Positions 14,090 through 26,238 are shown, counted from the first letter of the stretch. The stretch: 64,000 nt of DNA from Nageia nagi (GCA_050084985.1 JBITNC010000001.1:175894001-175958000); one strand, 5' to 3'. Translations and numbers: made by a program. The notes: generated by a model from the sequence alone, not told the origin.

Positions 14090-15581
14090 TGGTTTTTTAC
14101 AGATAACCCAACCTTTAAAACCCATAAAGTAAAAGTACAAAGGTTAAATTGAGAGATGAGTAGGTCATAGTCCTAAGATGAATGATTGGTAATGAATTGG
14201 ATACCAAATGAGTGGCAAGATTGGTGGATAATGCTTGAATTTCTTAATGACATGTTTTGCCTTGGTCAATAATGTCAAGTCTTCACCATTCTCAATAAGT
14301 GGAAGGTAGGATGGGATCTCTAAGGTTTGTGAAGATTGAGGAGGAATCAATAATATGAGGGAGATTGCATTCTTCATGAGATATTAGGCATACTCACTTT
14401 TTGCTATTTTGACTATAATCTCACTCTTTCTTTGGTTAATGCATTCTAAGGTCTTTTGAAGCCTAGGTTTTATACTAATTGGGTTATTTACACAACATGA
14501 ATAATGAACTATAATTATATATGATTTCATTGTGTAAAATTAAATAGGTATTATAGTCAAGCACCAAATCATTGATGACCTCAATTATTGAAATTGATCT
14601 TTCATAACATCAAAGAGTCATATGATCAACATAATTTAGCAAAATTCTAGGTCTCTCATAAGGTCAATGCAAGTGGAATAGATGGATCCAATTGGTCAAG
14701 GATTCAAATTCCATCTACATATCCTTTGCTTCTAACTCAATAGTTTCCCCAAGACCATTTAATTTTAAGTCCCAAGCATTTAATCCTCATTGATTATAAA
14801 AATTCATGGCTATAACTTCATGAATTTCTTTTGATAAGGTAAAGAAGTAAGCTACTTCAGTGTAAGGACACTTTCTCAATGCTTATATATATCAATATTC
14901 TAGGTATCTATTAATGAAATCACATTCTATAGGATTAAATTATCTTTTTTCATTGGTTTCTAGTTTTCTTGATATCAGAGCTCTTGCTTGAACATTACAA
15001 GGAGGATGAGGAAACCTTGACTTAATTCAAAAGAATCATTAGTCAATATTTTTCACACATATAATTGATCATTGAGGCTTGTGAATGAATATTGTGTGAA
15101 AATCATAGATAATTTTACAATGACATAGGTCTCTTATCATTTGGTCTACCCATGTAAATAGAAAATCTTCATTTGGCAAGGTGCTAAAAACTCTATTTTG
15201 AATCTAATTATTGAAAAATTAATTAATTATGATCTTGGGAGTTGAAGTAGGCCAATATTAGCATAACAAGTTTACCACATGAACTTGTGCAAAACAATGT
15301 GCATGACTTAGGTGGTACATGGCTTTATCCACATAAATTTCCAAGTTATATCCATGAACACTTATCTCCCATCCTTGGTATTTTTTTGGTAATAAATTTA
15401 AGGCTATGATTCTATGCAAATTAATAGGTAAATAGAAAATATTTTTGCTTCTAGGGGAAATATCTAGGGATAACTCTATGATAGCCCCATCTCCCAAATA
15501 TCTTGGCTTCTCAAACCAGGGTTTTTGTCGAATACCTCTTTGATTAGCAACTAGGTGGACACTATTACTCTTTTTTGACAT
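14090..15581 (-). pseudogene. Element A extra sense ORF downstream of integrase
   Basis: Unrecognised protein of about 500 codons, sense to the element. It starts at the ATG at 15,581 (MSKKSNSVHLV), about 0.1 kb after the integrase end. It runs in mixed frames to about 14,090 and ends in a stretch reading PLIWYPIHYQSFILGL. It aligns along its length with 39,613-41,171 of element B. Shared landmarks are YLGD near residue 30, FLPI with GW.I near residues 55-75, a Y.DK.MY segment, RDL(C/N)H.K(I/M)IYDF, an IAM..YN motif, IHLF with PY.R..I.LN, a VDH motif, and FILG near the end. I see no zinc knuckle, signal peptide or catalytic motif. Stops and at least one frameshift inactivate it. Extra ORFs are known in Tat elements, but I cannot match this one to a described family. 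Confidence 0.6.
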
Positions 15582-15699
15582 CTTTTGCTATTTCAAATAC
15601 ATTAAATATGTATAATTTTTTTAAGAAAAACATTTTCATTAATTTTTTTGATTGAAAAAAGCTTATTTACAATATATACAACTTCTAATTAAAAAAGAG

Positions 15700-17140
15700 T
15701 TTATCAACTATAGAAACGATAAAGATGCATGATATTTATAAGTTCATGCTCTTCATTGCCTTCCAGATCAACTAAATGATAAGCCCTAGGTCCAAATTTT
15801 CTTTTAATCATGTAAGGACCTAACCAGTTAGGAGTGAACTTATCATGGAGCTACCATTCCATTTAAGAATTTTGCTAGTTTTTTTTTAAAACCAAATCTC
15901 CTATGTTAAATTTGTGAGTTTTAACTTTTTTTATCCAAGGCTCTTTTAATGCGATTTTGATAAGTATGTAAATGCTCCAATGCATTAACTCTTCTTTCAT
16001 CTAGAAGTAGTAATTAGTCTAATCTTGTTTGAAAAACCACTTCATCCATGATATAATCTTGTAATGCAATTCATAAAGAAGGAATTCCTATTTCTAAAGG
16101 TAATACTACTTCAACCCTATAAACTAAGAAAAATGGGGTTTCCCCAATTGGAGTTCGTATACTAGTTTAATAAACCCATAATGCATGTGGAATTCTCACA
16201 TGCCACTATAGGTGGGAGTCATCAATAGTTTTTAATAGAATGATACAAATAGTTTTATTGGTGGCTTTAGCTTGACTATTCCTTTGAAGATAATAAGGAG
16301 TTAAGAAGCTTAAGCCGATATGATATCCTTTACATAAAACCTAAACTTCCTTATTTTTGAATTTTTTCACACTATTAGTGATAATTTGGGCTAAAATTCT
16401 AAAACAACATATAATATGGTTTTGTATGAATTTTGCTATCTTTTTCCCTTTTTTTGAAATCATAGAAATAGCTTCTACCCATTTTGTAAAACATTCTATA
16501 GCAGTTATTATAAACTTATGACCTCCTAAGGAAATAGGAGAGATTTGATCTATTAAATCTAATGCCCATCTTGAGAATGGCCATAATGATTGCATGGGTT
16601 TTAACATATGTGAGGGTTGATTAAATAGATTCACATGTTGTTGACATTTAACATATTTTCTAATGTATTCCATGCAATCATGCTCCATAGTAGGTAAGTA
16701 ATATCTCATATGCATTAATCAATTTATGATTGCAGAGCCACTAAAATGTCCTCCACAAATTCCATCATGTGCACATGAAATAGCAATTTGTGAATTGGCC
16801 CACTTTATACATATGAGCATTATTCTATTAAACCTCCTATGGTATAAGACATATCCTATCATGCAAAAGTGAAAATCTTTTATCTTGAATGCTTTTTGAG
16901 ATGATTTTGTCAAGTTTTTAGGTAATACCCCATCTTTTAAGAATTTGAACAGTTGTGTATGCCATAAATTTTTGTCTTTTATTACAATGTCTAAGACTAC
17001 ATGTTCAAGTTCATTTGATTCTATTGAGAATTGAAATATTTGAATGATTTCAATAGGGATTATTTTTTGATCAGGGTTTGAGGGCATTGAAGATCCGATG
17101 GAGGCCATAGCATCAACAAACCTATTAGTTGATTGCAATT
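15700..17140 (-). pseudogene. Element A integrase
   Basis: Minus-strand integrase remnant. The N-terminal zinc-binding region reads SCAHDGICGGHFSG, then YIRKYVKCQQH after a frame change near 16,716, giving the HHCC pattern. The core has WALDLIDQISPISLGGHKF with the first catalytic Asp and a WVEAI stretch. The second Asp region is damaged (QIITNSVKKF, where B keeps TQIDTDN). The C-terminal end near 15,710-15,830 resembles the usual PNWLGPY...YHLVDLEGNE type tail. It follows the second RNase H directly, as in Tat elements. Confidence 0.8.
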
Positions 17141-17149
17141 CTACTTCTA

Positions 17150-17462
17150 ATTCATATTTTTTGAAAGATAATTAAATATTTTTTTACTAATATCTTATAT
17201 TTTTTTAGCAAAGGTTCCTTGAATTGGAAGATCTCTTTGACTTGATTTACAATTAACAATGAATCGCCAATGAATTTTATGCTTTTTAGTTTTAATTTTA
17301 TAGTAGTTTTAATAGCTAGGATTAAGGCTTCATACTTGATATTATTGTTTGTACAAAGAAAATTAGGTTTATATTAATAGGGTATGGGAACTCCTTATGG
17401 TGTAACAAAAATAACACCAGCACCCCCAGTTTTCTTGCATCTTAACCCATCAAAATATATTA
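17150..17462 (-). pseudogene. Element A second (archaeal-type) RNase H
   Basis: On the minus strand, from about 17,460 downward, the frame reads VIYFDGLRCKKTGGAGVIF, the FDGS..KK.GGAGV opening of type I RNase H with its first catalytic Asp. Around 17,280-17,205 follows KFIGDSLLIVNQVKEIFQ, the GDS..I..Q motif. The domain lies between the RT-linked RNase H and integrase, and that duplicate arrangement defines the plant Tat lineage. Stops and a frameshift interrupt it. Confidence 0.75.
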
Positions 17463-17464
17463 CC

Positions 17465-18975
17465 ATATCTCAATCTTCTTTAGATTCTACAAGAATTTCC
17501 ATTTCATCTAATTGAGATACATGTTCATCTAGTAATTCTACAATGAGTGGATTATCATTGGATAATGGTGCCTCAATGAGGTAATCAACAATAACTTGTC
17601 CTTTAATAGATTTTTGAATTATGAAAAGTAATTCAAATTCAGTTAGATGCATGATCCATTTAGATGTTCTTGCATTTTGATAGATTTTATTCATATGTAT
17701 TTCAAAGGATCAGCTTTAGCAATTACATATGTGATATGGTTTAACATATAATGTCTTAATTTTTTGGTTGCAAAAACTACTACTAGACACAACTTTTCAA
17801 ATACACATATTTAATCTCATAGCCAACTAAAGTTCAACTAAGGTAATATATTTCTTATTATATATTATTCTCATTCTTTTGAGCAAGCATGGTTCCTAAG
17901 GTTAATTTTGTAGTTGATATATATAACAAGAATGGTTCTCCAAGTTTAGGTGGTACTAGAATGGGTGGCAAAGAAGATAGCATTTAATCTTATCGAATGC
18001 CTCTTATTTTTCATTACCCTAGCAAAAGATAATACCCTACTTCAATAGTTTGCTAAAAGGTTTACACTTATCTAACAACTAAGAAATTAAACATCTTATG
18101 GCCTGCAACTTACCTTCTAGGCTCTGTAGTTATTTTATATTTAAAGGGGTTGACATATTTGTTATTGATTTTATTTTATTAGGATCTACTTTAATACCTC
18201 ATCTAGAGATAATGAAACCTAATAATTTCCTATATGTTACCCCAAAAACACACTTCTTTGGGTTAAGTCAAATTTTATGTTCTAGTAACCTATCAAATAT
18301 TTTAATAAGCACTTTGGGGTGATCCTCTCATGTTTTGTATTTAGCCAGCACATCATCCACATAATCTTCTATGATATCATGCATATAATCATGGAAGATG
18401 TACATCATGGCTCTTTGATAAGTAGCTCCTACATTCTTTAATCCAAAATGCATTAATTTGTAATATAATGTTCCCCATGGTGTAATAAATATAGTTTGAT
18501 GTTGGTTTTCTGATGGTACCTTAATTTTATTGTACCTTAAAAAACCCATCCATGAGTGATAACATTTTGTGTCCTACATTAGAATCAATTAAGCTATTTA
18601 TGTTTGGTAAGGGAAAGTCATCCTTAGGATATGCTTTATTCAGATCCCTAAAATCTATGTATATTCTAATCTTCCTAGTAGATTTCTTAACTAATACCAT
18701 ATTGGAAATCCAATCAGAATAATCAATTAGGTGAATAAACTTGGCATATAAAAGCTTTTGCAACTCCTCTTTTACCATTAAGGCAATTGTAGGATGCATT
18801 TGTTGTAGTTTTTGTTTAATAGGTTTTGCACCTTCTTTTATACCAATATTATGCACTACTAAATTAGGATCAAGCCTAGGCATATTAGCATATGACTATG
18901 CAAATATTTCTTATTTTTCCTTAAGTATTGTAATGAACTCTTTTCTCTTATCTTCAGTAAGGGATTTTCCTAATT
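17465..18975 (-). pseudogene. Element A reverse transcriptase and linked RNase H
   Basis: The RT fingers and palm lie at 18,883-18,527, with EELQKLLYAKFI, a WISNMVLVKK stretch, IDFRDLNKA and the PKDDFPLPNI motif. After a one-base frame change, 18,549-18,328 continues with TPWGTLYYKLMHFGLKN, ATYQRAM and an intact YVDD catalytic box near 18,350. The linked RNase H and connection follow down to about 17,465, where WIMHLTEFELLFI and KSIKGQVIVDYL are conserved with B. Stops and frame changes mean no active enzyme. Confidence 0.85.
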
Positions 18976-20804
18976 GAATTATTTTAGGGCTATTAGGTTC
19001 ATTACTTAAATTAATTTCGATAGTTTTCTTTAATTAACATGTGAGATCCCTCTTCTAATTGGTTGGGTATCAAAATCTAATTATTATCATTGGCATTATA
19101 TTCTTCATCTTCAACTTCATACTAATCTTCCAAAGTAGTATTGATATTCAAGTTTGTAGTTTGTAATATTGTATCTATGTCTTTGAAATCATAGATTGCA
19201 GGTTGTTTAGGAATTAATGTAAAATCTGTAGTTTTTTCATTTACCAAAAAGTATGAAGAAATATTTGAGTTTTTAAGCCTATTATCTCAAACTGATCAAA
19301 CTCATCACTTCTAGACCAATCAAAGCTTATTTGAGGCATTAAATTATCACATATTTCTATAATATCTACCATATTAATTGATATATTGGAGAATAAGCCT
19401 CCCAAGAATAATGTTTCAAACTCTATATCTTCTTTATTTTCCATCCATTCAGGTACTTCAAATAAATTTTCATATGTTGTGGGCTCAAGTTCTAACTTAG
19501 TTATCTTGAAACTAGATACTCCTTGATTTTTGCTCTTATAACCTAATCTTGTCTCATCACTGGGTAGTTGGTAATGAATGTCAATAGTGTTTCTAGGTCC
19601 TTGTTCATATCATCATAAACCTTGTCCTTTTCAATGACACTTATCAAAGTATCTTTGGAAAAGCATTCTTACATTTGGTGATAAATATTTTAACAAATCA
19701 TAAAAATTACCTTCATTAGATTGAGGTGAAGGAAGGATAGGTGGTTATATAGGGCCTTGATATACAAAAAGCATTTGATTAGGTAATTGCCCTAGTAGCA
19801 CTAATTTCCCTACCACATAAGGAGACTCTTTAAGTCTTCCTATTTCTTGAGCTATAGGAATGTTAAAAATGACGTCATCAATAGTGAATTCTCCTATTCT
19901 ATGATCAATCAACTTTATGATTACAAGATAAATATTTGATGGTTTATCTCTTATTTTACCATTATTATCTATTTTATTTATCAGAAAGATGCTTTAGATG
20001 TGAAGCTTTGTTTACTTCATCTAGCTTTCATGTTCTTTCTTCCCATGTTTGCTTTTCTAGGATTCAATTTTATTTTTAATGATTAATCCCTATTAATCTT
20101 TGGTGTATGATGTATTTTAGGATAAATAAGATCTTTCCCTTTTAAAGAACTTGGAGAAGCACCTTCTTTATCAATATCTACTATTAATACTTTTTTATAA
20201 ACCATAGGCAACATAAAATAATGAGTAGAAGGCAAAGCAATCTCTCCTGAAATATGTGTATGAATGAGATGGGAGTACGAAATTTCATCACCAAGTACAC
20301 AATGTAATATCCCATGATGAATGTATTTCAAACAATTATGATATGTTTATGGGACACATTGGATGTCTCTAATCCATAATCTTTCTATGAGTAAGTTATA
20401 TTATGTTATATCTCCTTTGATAACCTATAATAATGTTTGTATAGTTTTAGATCCTATAGTGATGGTAACGATATAGATCCCATTGTTGAGCACAAAGCAT
20501 CATTGAAAGCTCTTAATTGTAAGGAAGGTACACATATGTGTGAGAAAGGAAGATTCAAGTTCTTATAGGTAGTTGTAAAAATTATATTTATTACAAAACT
20601 TTCATCTATTAATATTATTTTAAAAGTCTTCCCATCTATCTTGGCTATGATGTGTAATGGGGGATCTTAACTTTACAAACAATTTGATTGCTTAATTTCA
20701 TGATCATGAAAGACAATAGTGGGTTTTTGACTTGTTTTAATATTCCCCACAAAGGACACAAAACTTTTAATATCATTAATATCTAATTTGATTATTTGAA
20801 ATAA
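18976..20804 (-). pseudogene. Element A protease and protease-RT linker
   Basis: The aspartic protease region is near 20,340-20,670. Where B has LIDEGSTINII, A has a damaged LIDESFVINII, followed by a conserved CVPSLQLRAFNDALC-like stretch. It continues through the frame at 20,331-20,083 (KYIHHGILHCVLGDEIS), which matches KYIHNGIVHCVLR in B. About 1.1 kb of acidic, poorly conserved linker then leads to RT; the frame at 19,241-19,444 belongs to it. Protease would cut the Gag-Pol polyprotein. Confidence 0.65.
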
Positions 20805-23570
20805 TTAGTTCATAGCTTCTCTATGATTTTTAGAATGTTGTAACAACTCAAACAAGGACATTTTCACTTGTGAGTTTCTTGACTGATTTTTCAAAGCTCC
20901 TTTTATTGAAATATTTGAAAGTTGAGGTCTAGGTATATTTGGTTGTATAATACCATCATTTGTTTGATTTTTGGGAATATCAACTTGCCTCCCTTGCACC
21001 CTTTGGGATCTTGTATTTATGCTTACCATAGAAACAAAGGTAGAAGCATCTGAAAACCCTTTGTGTGTTACTTGATTTTCATGTATTTGTGATGCTACAA
21101 TATTTTATTGATGTTAAGGAAGAGAATTCTAATATATTCCTAGATTGAAACCCTTTGTGTGTTACTTTATTTTCATGTATTTGTGATGCTACAATATTTT
21201 GTTGATGTTAAGGAAGAGGATTCTAATATATTCCTAGATTTTGATTAGGAATAGTCAAAGGGTTGTCTACTTGTAATCTTCCTTGATCAATCAAATCTTG
21301 AACCTTATGTTGTAATGTTCTACATTTTCCTATATTATGGCCCTTTTGGTGATGATATTGATAATAATCATTCTCATTATACCATTTTCTATCTCTTGAA
21401 TTTGATCTTTTAGGCCATATTTTAGACAATATAATCATTTAGTGGTCCATTAATTTTTCCAAAATATCATATAGAGATTCAGTCAAAGGAGTAAAATTTC
21501 TAGGGGATGGCATAAGTTTTATTTCTTCATTTTGTGGGGTAGTTATATTTTGCAAAAGGTTTGATTCTCCATCTTTAATATAAGAAAATTTATTAGCAGG
21601 CATTGGTTTTGTTGATTGTTTAGCCTGATTTCTATTTCTAACATAAGGCTCTTTTTTTTCACCCTTTAATTCTTCATCTTGGATTTTAACCTTTTCAATT
21701 ACAATAGCTTGAGACATTGCTTCCTTAAATGTCTTGTGTTGTTTAATTAGTAAGGTAATAGAGATGGGTCTTAGATAACTTTGAAATAAACATTTTCACT
21801 ATTTCTTCTTGTGGTAAAGTATAAGGCATGCTTATCAAAATTACCCTTCATCTTGATATGAAATCTATAATTGTCTCATATTGAAACTATTGCAATCTTA
21901 TGAGATCAATTATGGAGGTTTCATCCTTGATATTTATCTTAAAATATTCTAAGAATAAATTAGCCAATTATGTATATGTTGTGATGCTATATTCTATTAG
22001 GTTGTTGTACCAATCCATTGCTTGTCCATCAATTGTCATAGGAAAGGTATGTAACATCAAAGCATCATTGTTGGAAATTACATAACTTGAATATTTAAAA
22101 TGCCTTAGATGCTCTTTAGGGTCCTCCTTTCCTTTGAAAGATTCAATTTTTAGAATTTGAAATTTTAAAGGGATATTAGCATTAGGAACACTAGGGTGTA
22201 TGGGCTCATTGCAAATAGTCTCGTAAGAGATTTTATGCTTGTTTTGTTGGTGTAACATTTTCTCAATCTCTATTAACTTTTCATCAAAATCATTAATCAA
22301 TTATGTGGGAACAATAGGATTCTTATTATCCTTGTTATTTATCCTTTGTTTGTTTGTCAAAAATGATTGATAACTTCTTTCAAATGGTGTTTGGTTACCA
22401 TAATAATTTTCATTAAATGGTGGAGTAGGTGGGGTGGTTGATGCAAAGGCAACTGTTGTTGCCCTTGTTGATATAAAGGTGTAAGAGTATGATTTCTTTG
22501 GACATCATGTCTAGACCAATGCAAAGGGGGCATTGGAGGTTGTTTTTGTTCACATAAAACCTCCATTTTTCTAGGTAAATGATGGTCTTAATTTTTATGA
22601 TTTCTACAACCTTGGGGAGATAAGTATCTTTCTCTAGGTAGCAACTTTCTATTATCTACTATTTTCTAATTAGGCCTATTTTGAATCTGGGTTTGAACTT
22701 ATTTTTTGTGAGATTTCCCTAGAGTTATTTTACTTTGATATCTGTGAAAAATAGCTTGTGTTTGCAAACATTGATCTTGTCCCAATCTTCTAGGTTGGTT
22801 CATTTTTTTTTTCATTTGGATTGTATAAAATAATTTGTTGATTATTTTGAAGTTGTTATTGATTTGATTTGACCAAAACATGTGCAATGGTATTTCTCCT
22901 ACCTTATATCTTAAAGGATCAATTTTTCTCCTATGTCTTTGTTCAACGATCCTATAACTAGTTCTTGGGGTAATATAAGTAGTACTAGTATCCACATAAC
23001 TTGTGGTAGAAGAAATGCAACTAGTCCTAGGGGTAGGTGTATTAGTTTTTAAAATATAATAAGCATCATTATACACCCTATAATTGATTCTTGGTTCAGA
23101 TGTGGGAGTAGTCATATGTATCAAAACTTTATCATCAAACTCATCCATTCTTCTAGAGATGGTGGAAGGAGTATAATCATCTCATCTTACATAGGATTGA
23201 ACAAGATGTCCATCTGGTAGATAACATGTAATGCAATCATATTTTAGTTTAAAGGACCTTTTTGTAAGATGGCATAAGCTGAATGCATTCGTGTGAAGTA
23301 GTATTCCTTGATATGACTTCTTCCCCATTACGTATTTGTGTCCTTTCTGCTAGATAAACTAATTCTAGAGGAAGACTATGAGTGTGAGAAGAATTAGGAC
23401 TCCTTAGCTAAGTTAAACATTATCTTAGTTTGTCTAAGGTATCTTTTGTTTCTTAAGGAATTTGTCTCCTTGATATTTCTTTGGTAGATTTGTGAGACCT
23501 ATGGCTAGGTTGTTCCTCTTGATAGATTTCATCATATGGCTCTTGTCATTGATGAGCCATGTGAGAACAA
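20805..23570 (-). pseudogene. Element A gag
   Basis: Decayed gag. The 23,148-22,699 segment has YTPSTISRRMDEFDDKV-like sequence matching the B frame near 31,790-31,850. The capsid-like Retrotrans_gag core is at 22,300-21,968, with FKGKEDPKEHLRHFKYSSY and a MDWYNNLIEYS stretch. The zinc-binding region near 21,370-21,310 reads YYQYHHQKGHNIGKC, where the first Cys of the expected C-X2-H-X4-H-X4-C is Tyr. It is followed by VQDLIDQGRLQVDNP. Gag forms the virus-like particle and binds element RNA. A near-exact duplication of about 80 bp lies at about 21,040-21,240 (AACCCTTTGTGTGTTACTT twice). Confidence 0.75.
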
Positions 23571-24404
23571 GTATTAACCATTCACTTTTGTCATTTTTTA
23601 GAAACTTACACTTTTTTATTTTTGTTTTGGTTTTGATTTTTGATTAAGGAAAAGATAACATAAATCCTACATAGCAATTATATTTTACTTTTGCCTCTTA
23701 TATTATCAAGGAAAAGCAAGTATATGCACAAAAAACCTACTTATAACTTACCTTTACGATGTGTTTATCTTGTCTAATTTTGTTTAATAAATTGATTTAT
23801 TTTTTCTTTAATAAAAGACATGAATGATTTATTTTATTTTTTTGTCAATTTTCTTATATTATTTTTTTTGTAGTCAAGTGTTTAAATAAAGGTAGGCTAA
23901 AATTCTATAGGTAATCTATAACAACATGTTGGGTTGGTATCTAAAATGATCCCTTTAGTGCAATGGGGCTTGGGGAATGCCACTAAAGACTATCTTGATA
24001 GTGGAATCCAAGCATAGCCTCCTTATTTATAGTTTCCTAGTAGAAAATGATGACTTTTACCTTAGAACCCGATATTCATCTCTAGGTTTTTCTCTATGGC
24101 TTATAATGTGGTTAGTGGGTACACAAGAAATATAAAATCAATGGTTGGTCATCACTTCCAACTCGTTGATGTTTATTTTTTATTTTTAAAGGTCTTAGGC
24201 ATATATATTAAAAATAAAAGAATTCATGATAACTACAACTAAACCCAACATACATGTTCTTTGATTATATTTTATTTAGTGTGAAACAAACAATATTTTA
24301 ATTAGTGATATCTTTATCTAACCCATGAGGTTCATTTTCCATTTAGTGCGATTATTTAACCAAGCTTTAATGAAATTCATTTATTCCTTCTAAGTGTGAA
24401 AGTG

Positions 24405-24705
24405 ACTTAATGAAATTCTTTAACCCCTATTTGAGTCACAATCCTTCGACCTCCTTGCAGAGTGGTAAGGTAGATAAGAATAGTTTTAATGTAAGATAAA
24501 TTTCTTTAAATGAGTTTCTTTAACTCCTCTTTGATTCACAATCCTTTGACCTCCTTGCAAAGTGGTAAGGTAGATAGGAAGGGTTTTAATGTGTAATATA
24601 TTTCCTTAAATTAGGTTCTTTAACCCTCCTTCAAATTACCATCCTTCAACCTTATTTTGAAGTAATGAGGTAGACCATCGAAGAGTATTAATGTGAATGG
24701 AAAAG
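24405..24705. repeat. 100-bp tandem repeats in the leader of element A
   Basis: The word ATCCTTCGACCTCCTTG and its variants recur at exactly 24,441, 24,541 and 24,641, each followed by a GTGGTAAGGTAGAT-type stretch (weaker in the third). Each unit also has TTCTTTAACCCC-like words. The stretch 23,571-24,404 before it shows nothing recognisable. Element B has the same motif, about 106 bp apart, in its leader. Confidence 0.85.
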
Positions 24706-25229
24706 CACCCACCTAGTAAATTAACCAACTTAATGTGTTTTGAGTTTGCCTTTACCCTGATAAATTAATTTTATATTTATTTCATTCTTTAAGTGAAAAT
24801 TCATTCCTCCTTATGGTGTAGAAGTGACTTAATGAAAATTCTTTAATTAATTTTAGTTATAGAGAATGAAAAAAGGAAAAAAGTGTTTATTTACTCCTTT
24901 CCTATTATACCCCTTTTGATCACCTAAGATCTCCTTTTGGCATAAAAGGAGAGCACATGTGGGTATAAAAGAAAGTGTTAAGTGATTTTATTTATCATTC
25001 CCAAAGCCCATAAAGATAAAAAATTCATATAATTTATCTAAATAAAGCAAATAAATAATGCATATTCCTTAATCATACATCTACCTTCCTATATTCAATC
25101 TGGGAAAGAGAAATCACAAATAAGGGGTTCCTTCAATTTTTTATTTTTTAATGCCTATATTACACTTACAACATTCATGATAGTTGAAACTTATACCTTA
25201 TTTTTTCAAATTAATGAAGTTTTTATATT

Positions 25230-25400
25230 TTTAGATAGATTCATTGGTGATTCAGTATAAATCGCTAGCATTTAAACTAAATCATTGGCATTTTTAGTAC
25301 ATGTCCATGGCATTTCAAATATAAGTCACTGGTGTTTAAACACAAATCATTAGCATTTCAATATAAATCATTGGCACTCAATAAAGATCATCGATGGTCA
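25230..25400. repeat. Array of a short quasi-palindromic motif just inside the PBS of element A
   Basis: About eight loose copies of AAATCATTGGCATTT, with variants such as GTCACTGGTGTTT and ATCGCTAGCATTT, are spaced some 20-28 bp apart. Element B has a shorter cluster at the equivalent site, 29,893-29,990. Confidence 0.7.
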
Positions 25401-25540
25401 CATAGATAGAAAAAAAAATAAGAACTAGAAAATAGTATAAGTTTTTATAATGATTCCATAAATATAAAAGATGAAAAATTAAATATAAATAATAAGAGAT
25501 ACCCCCTGCACCTCATCTTCCATGCAGCTTGTATTTGAGG

Positions 25541-25561
25541 ACCCTCCTTCTAGCACTAAAA
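25541..25561 (-). promoter_or_regulatory. Primer-binding site of element A
   Basis: Minus-strand sequence directly after the 5' LTR reads TTTTAGTGCTAGAAGGAGGG. Element B has TTTTGGTACTAGAAGGAGGA, so both derive from one TGG-initial PBS. It does not match initiator-Met tRNA. I cannot name the tRNA from the sequence alone. Confidence 0.65.
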
Positions 25562-25750
25562 TGTTTACTTGAAAATCAACCCTGCAAGCATGCAAAAATA
25601 AAAGTTGTCACAACCAACAAAAACTCTTTATTGATCTCTGAATAAACTTTAGTTTTAATTATGTATTTCCTTGCAATGGAGGGCTTGAATACAATGCATA
25701 CTATAGGCCTCTTAAAGGCCCTTCTTTGCTAATGTATTCAAGCTCTAGAT

Positions 25751-26238
25751 TGTTGGAATGTATAATGCATTATTGTAAAGGTTTGTATTAAATAATCGAT
25801 GTAATTTCACTAATAGTTAAAGGTATTATTTGATACCTTAAGTATTTAAGTGAATATGATAATGTAACTTGTCCTACACTCCATGTCATAAGCATGCCCC
25901 TTGGGTAAAAGGATGTGCATGTCATGCTTTTGTACATTAGATAAAAGGGTGATCCAAAGAGGGATTTTGGCCTATAAATAGAAGGTTCCCTCTTTGTGAT
26001 CACACACCAATTGTGGAGTAAAGTTATACTATAGGATTGAAGTGTAAGATTCAAGATTAGGAGGATTGTAAGAGAGTTGAATTTGTGATTGAAGTAAAGA
26101 TCTAGTTAGTGGATGTAATCCTAGTTGAAGGAACCACTTTACATCTTGAGTTACTTTGTGAGTTTGTTAGATGTGAATTGAGAGCTTTCATGTGATATTG
26201 GTTGATTAGGAATTATCTTATTAGTGTTAGTTCCTTCA
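25751..26238 (+). mobile_element. 488-bp solo LTR inside element A's 5' LTR
   Basis: The segment starts TGTTGGAATG and ends TTCCTTCA. It is flanked by TAGAT (25,746-25,750) and TGGAT (26,239-26,243), a 5-bp duplication with one G/A change. The other LTR of A at 2,759-3,547 has the uninterrupted site, with TGGAT once, which proves the insertion and its ends. A TATA box at 25,971 (CCTATAAATAG) sets the orientation as plus. Deletion between the two LTRs of a full element would leave this structure. The open frame at 25,788-26,054 is spurious. Confidence 0.88.
25971..25981 (+). promoter_or_regulatory. TATA box of the 488-bp solo LTR
   Basis: CCTATAAATAG lies about 220 bp from the LTR start, a usual U3 promoter position. 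Confidence 0.6.
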
